8,318 nucleotides of DNA from Spirochaetota bacterium (GTDB lineage Bacteria; Spirochaetota; UBA4802; UBA5550): NCBI GenBank assembly GCA_022704585.1, contig JAKJGD010000062.1, positions 1 through 8,318 on the forward strand, written 5' to 3'. The notes beneath the pieces were generated by a model that saw only the letters and a program-made list of their open reading frames with translations, was not told where the DNA came from and ran no database searches. Shown piece by piece: positions 6,591 through 8,318 of the stretch. The translations under genes were made by a program, and so were the position numbers. Position 1 is the stretch's first letter. Every line of letters begins with the position of its first letter.

Positions 6591-7358
6591 ATGAAACTAT
6601 CTGATGTTTCTGCACTGGTGACCGGCGGTGCCTCCGGACTCGGGGAAGCCGTAGTGAGGGCACTGGTAAAATCCGGAGGCAGGGTGACCATGCTCGACCT
6701 TACGGACGAGCGCGGGAAAAACCTCGAGAAGGAACTCGGCGGCAGCGTTTTATACTGCAGGGCTGACGTGTCATCAGAATCTGATGTTGCTGCTGGGATT
6801 GATGGCGCGATCGGACGGTTCGGAACAATCAATGCGGTCGTTAATGCGGCGGGCATCGCCCATGCCGGCAGGACCATCGGGAAAAAAGGACCGATGGAAC
6901 TGCAGCAGTTCGAGCGCGCCCTGAGGATCAACCTCACCGGCACATTCAACGTCATCAGGCTTGCTGCGATGAAAATGTCGGAAAACATGCCGGGGGATGA
7001 CGGTGAAAGGGGCGTCATCGTTAACACTGCGTCTGTCGCCGCCTTTGACGGACAGATCGGGCAGGCGGCCTATGCCGCTTCCAAGGCCGGCGTTGTCGGA
7101 ATGACGCTACCGATCGCGCGCGAGCTGGCCGCGTATGGCATACGAAACGTCACTGTCGCGCCGGGCATATTCGATACGCCCATGATGGCCTCCTTTACCG
7201 ATGAGGTGAGGTCTGCGCTCGGAAAGAGCGTACCGTTCCCGCAGCGCCTGGGGAGACCGGATGAATTCGCGTCATTGGTTTTGCACGTTATCGAGAATTC
7301 GATGCTCAACGGCGAGACAATCCGTCTTGACGGTGCTCTCAGGATGGCTCCGAAGTAA
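6591..7358 (+). CDS. Short-chain dehydrogenase, HSD10 / 3-hydroxyacyl-CoA dehydrogenase type 2-like
   Basis: 255 aa, close to the 261 of human HSD17B10. Members of this group are cytosolic or matrix tetramers that oxidise 3-hydroxyacyl-CoA, 2-methyl-3-hydroxybutyryl-CoA or hydroxysteroids with NAD+. The cofactor loop TGGASGLG is at 11-18. Asp36 ends the second strand and favours NAD over NADP. Asp59 and NAAG (85-88) complete the Rossmann core. The catalytic residues are Asn114, Ser148, Tyr161 and Lys165 (YAASK). Group-specific stretches include GTFNVIRLAA, GVIVNTASVAAFDGQIGQAAY, GVVGMTLPIARELA, PFPQRLG and the end NGETIRLDGALRM, all strikingly like HSD10. The ATG has AGGA 8 nt upstream. It is followed after 3 bp by an MFS gene. 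The fold and cofactor are secure, the subgroup likely, the exact substrate inferred. No other acyl-CoA gene is in the window. Confidence 0.92.
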   Translation: MKLSDVSALVTGGASGLGEAVVRALVKSGGRVTMLDLTDERGKNLEKELGGSVLYCRADVSSESDVAAGIDGAIGRFGTINAVVNAAGIAHAGRTIGKKGPMELQQFERALRINLTGTFNVIRLAAMKMSENMPGDDGERGVIVNTASVAAFDGQIGQAAYAASKAGVVGMTLPIARELAAYGIRNVTVAPGIFDTPMMASFTDEVRSALGKSVPFPQRLGRPDEFASLVLHVIENSMLNGETIRLDGALRMAPK

Positions 7359-7361
7359 GCG

Positions 7362-8318
7362 ATGTCTCAAACATTTACGGGAAAAACCATGACTGCCGGG
7401 CCTGAGGGCCGGCAGACGACCTTTTTTTACGGCTGGATGATCGTACTTGCCGCGTTCATCGCAAACTTCATGGGTGCCGGACTCGGGTTTTACATCTTCA
7501 ACGCGTTTCTTGAACCTCTTACCCGGCTCCACGGATGGACAAGGACCGATATCAATCTTGGTCCCATGCTAGGGTATATCGTCAGCGTAATCGCGGGTCT
7601 CCTTTACGGAACCATCGTAACAAGGGTGGGCGCCCGCGCAATCATGTGCGCCAGCTCAATAGTAACAGCTCTCTCATTCTATTTCCTGGGTGTATCGGAT
7701 AACCTTGCCCTGTTTTACCTGTTCTACATGCTCATGATGATGGGAATTGGCGGTATGAACGGTATTGTCTCCGCTACTGCAGTGAACAACTGGTTCATAG
7801 CAAAACGCGGCAGGGCAATGGGTATAGCCACGGCTGCAATTTCACTTTCGGGTGTCATCTTGACGCCGGCAGCGATGCTCATCCTCGAGGCTGGCGGCCT
7901 GGAAAGCGCATTTCTCGTGATCAGCCTGTGCATTGCCCTGGTTGCCCCGATTGTGTGGCTCCTTGTACGGAACAGGCCTGAGGACAAAGGGCTCCATCCC
8001 GACGGTATCATGCCGGTTACCGCGTGGAGCCGCACCGGCCGGGAAAACGGTCACGCATGTTTTCAGGCTCCCTCTCACTGGACAATTGCCATGTCCGCGC
8101 GGAGCGGGAATTTCTGGAAGATCGGGATAGCGTACGGTTTGAGCATGGCTTCGGTTCTGGGCGTCATGTACCAGCTTAAACCGCGTTTCAGCGACATCGG
8201 TTTTGACACCGGCAGCGCCGTGGCACTCATGGCGGGAACGGCACTCGCGGGGGCGGTCGGCAAATATGCATGGGCGCACCTGTGCGATCACTTCAAGGCT
8301 AAAGACGTGGCCGCGATA
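7362..8318 (+). CDS. MFS transporter, oxalate/formate- or monocarboxylate-like (3' end missing)
   Basis: An open frame of 319 codons runs to the window edge without a stop, so the usual last three or four helices are missing. Eight membrane segments can be picked out: about 24-48, 66-86, 93-111, 116-141, 153-175, 183-202, 252-270 and 285-304. Family marks are FYGWMIVLAAF at the start, NNWFIAKRGRAMGIA (142-156) and RNRPEDKGLHPDG (203-215) in the central loop, all common in the oxalate/formate-antiporter and monocarboxylate-type MFS group. The loop between helices 2 and 3 reads GTIVTRVGAR (83-92), with Thr where Asp is usual. The gene begins 3 bp after the dehydrogenase stop, so it is probably cotranscribed and coupled. 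An in-frame ATG at 7389, with GGGA 6 nt upstream and a more typical 13-residue leader, is an equally plausible start. The transported substrate is not known. Confidence 0.88.
   Translation, partial: MSQTFTGKTMTAGPEGRQTTFFYGWMIVLAAFIANFMGAGLGFYIFNAFLEPLTRLHGWTRTDINLGPMLGYIVSVIAGLLYGTIVTRVGARAIMCASSIVTALSFYFLGVSDNLALFYLFYMLMMMGIGGMNGIVSATAVNNWFIAKRGRAMGIATAAISLSGVILTPAAMLILEAGGLESAFLVISLCIALVAPIVWLLVRNRPEDKGLHPDGIMPVTAWSRTGRENGHACFQAPSHWTIAMSARSGNFWKIGIAYGLSMASVLGVMYQLKPRFSDIGFDTGSAVALMAGTALAGAVGKYAWAHLCDHFKAKDVAAI

Noticed and set aside
7842..8291. Minus-strand open frame of 149 codons near the right edge
   Set aside because: The plus strand here encodes clear MFS membrane helices and motifs, so this is an antisense shadow.

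Overview
This window looks like chromosomal DNA from a Gram-negative (two-membrane) bacterium of moderately high GC. A TolC-family outer-membrane channel and a periplasmic adaptor require an outer membrane. The phylum cannot be settled from the sequence alone. The protein styles would suit a deltaproteobacterial-type or spirochaete-like environmental genome, but that is only an impression. No tRNA, rRNA, CRISPR array, insertion sequence or phage gene was recognised.

Layout: (1) Bases 2-1567 (+) hold the 3' five-sixths or so of typA/bipA, the ribosome-associated translational GTPase; its N-terminus lies outside the window. (2) Bases 1576-6410 (-) hold a compact four-gene operon, transcribed in the order marR-type regulator, tolC-type channel, HlyD/MacA-type adaptor, MacB-type ABC transporter. 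The first two junctions overlap by 11 bp each and the third has a 9-bp gap. The operon meets typA tail to tail with only 8 bp between the stop codons. (3) Bases 6411-6590 are an AT-rich divergent regulatory region. It carries a near-consensus sigma-70 promoter for the marR operon (TTGACT, 17 bp, TATAAT) and a perfect 12-bp palindrome over the predicted start of transcription. (4) Bases 6591-8318 (+) hold a short-chain dehydrogenase very like the HSD10 / 3-hydroxyacyl-CoA dehydrogenase type 2 group. It is followed after 3 bp by an MFS transporter that runs off the right edge.

How the parts fit: the MacB-like ATPase/permease, the adaptor and the TolC-like channel together make a tripartite efflux or secretion pump. 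The MarR-type repressor is encoded first and probably controls its own operon through the palindrome, with release by a small ligand. The dehydrogenase and MFS transporter form a separate, divergently transcribed pair, plausibly for uptake and oxidation of a small carboxylic acid or its CoA ester. Their promoter is close enough to the marR operator that shared control is possible but unproven.

Most of this is recognisable biology. The points most worth a second look are the adaptor, which has almost no alpha-helical hairpin although it is encoded beside a TolC-type channel, and the well-formed promoter/operator. No wholly new system was found.
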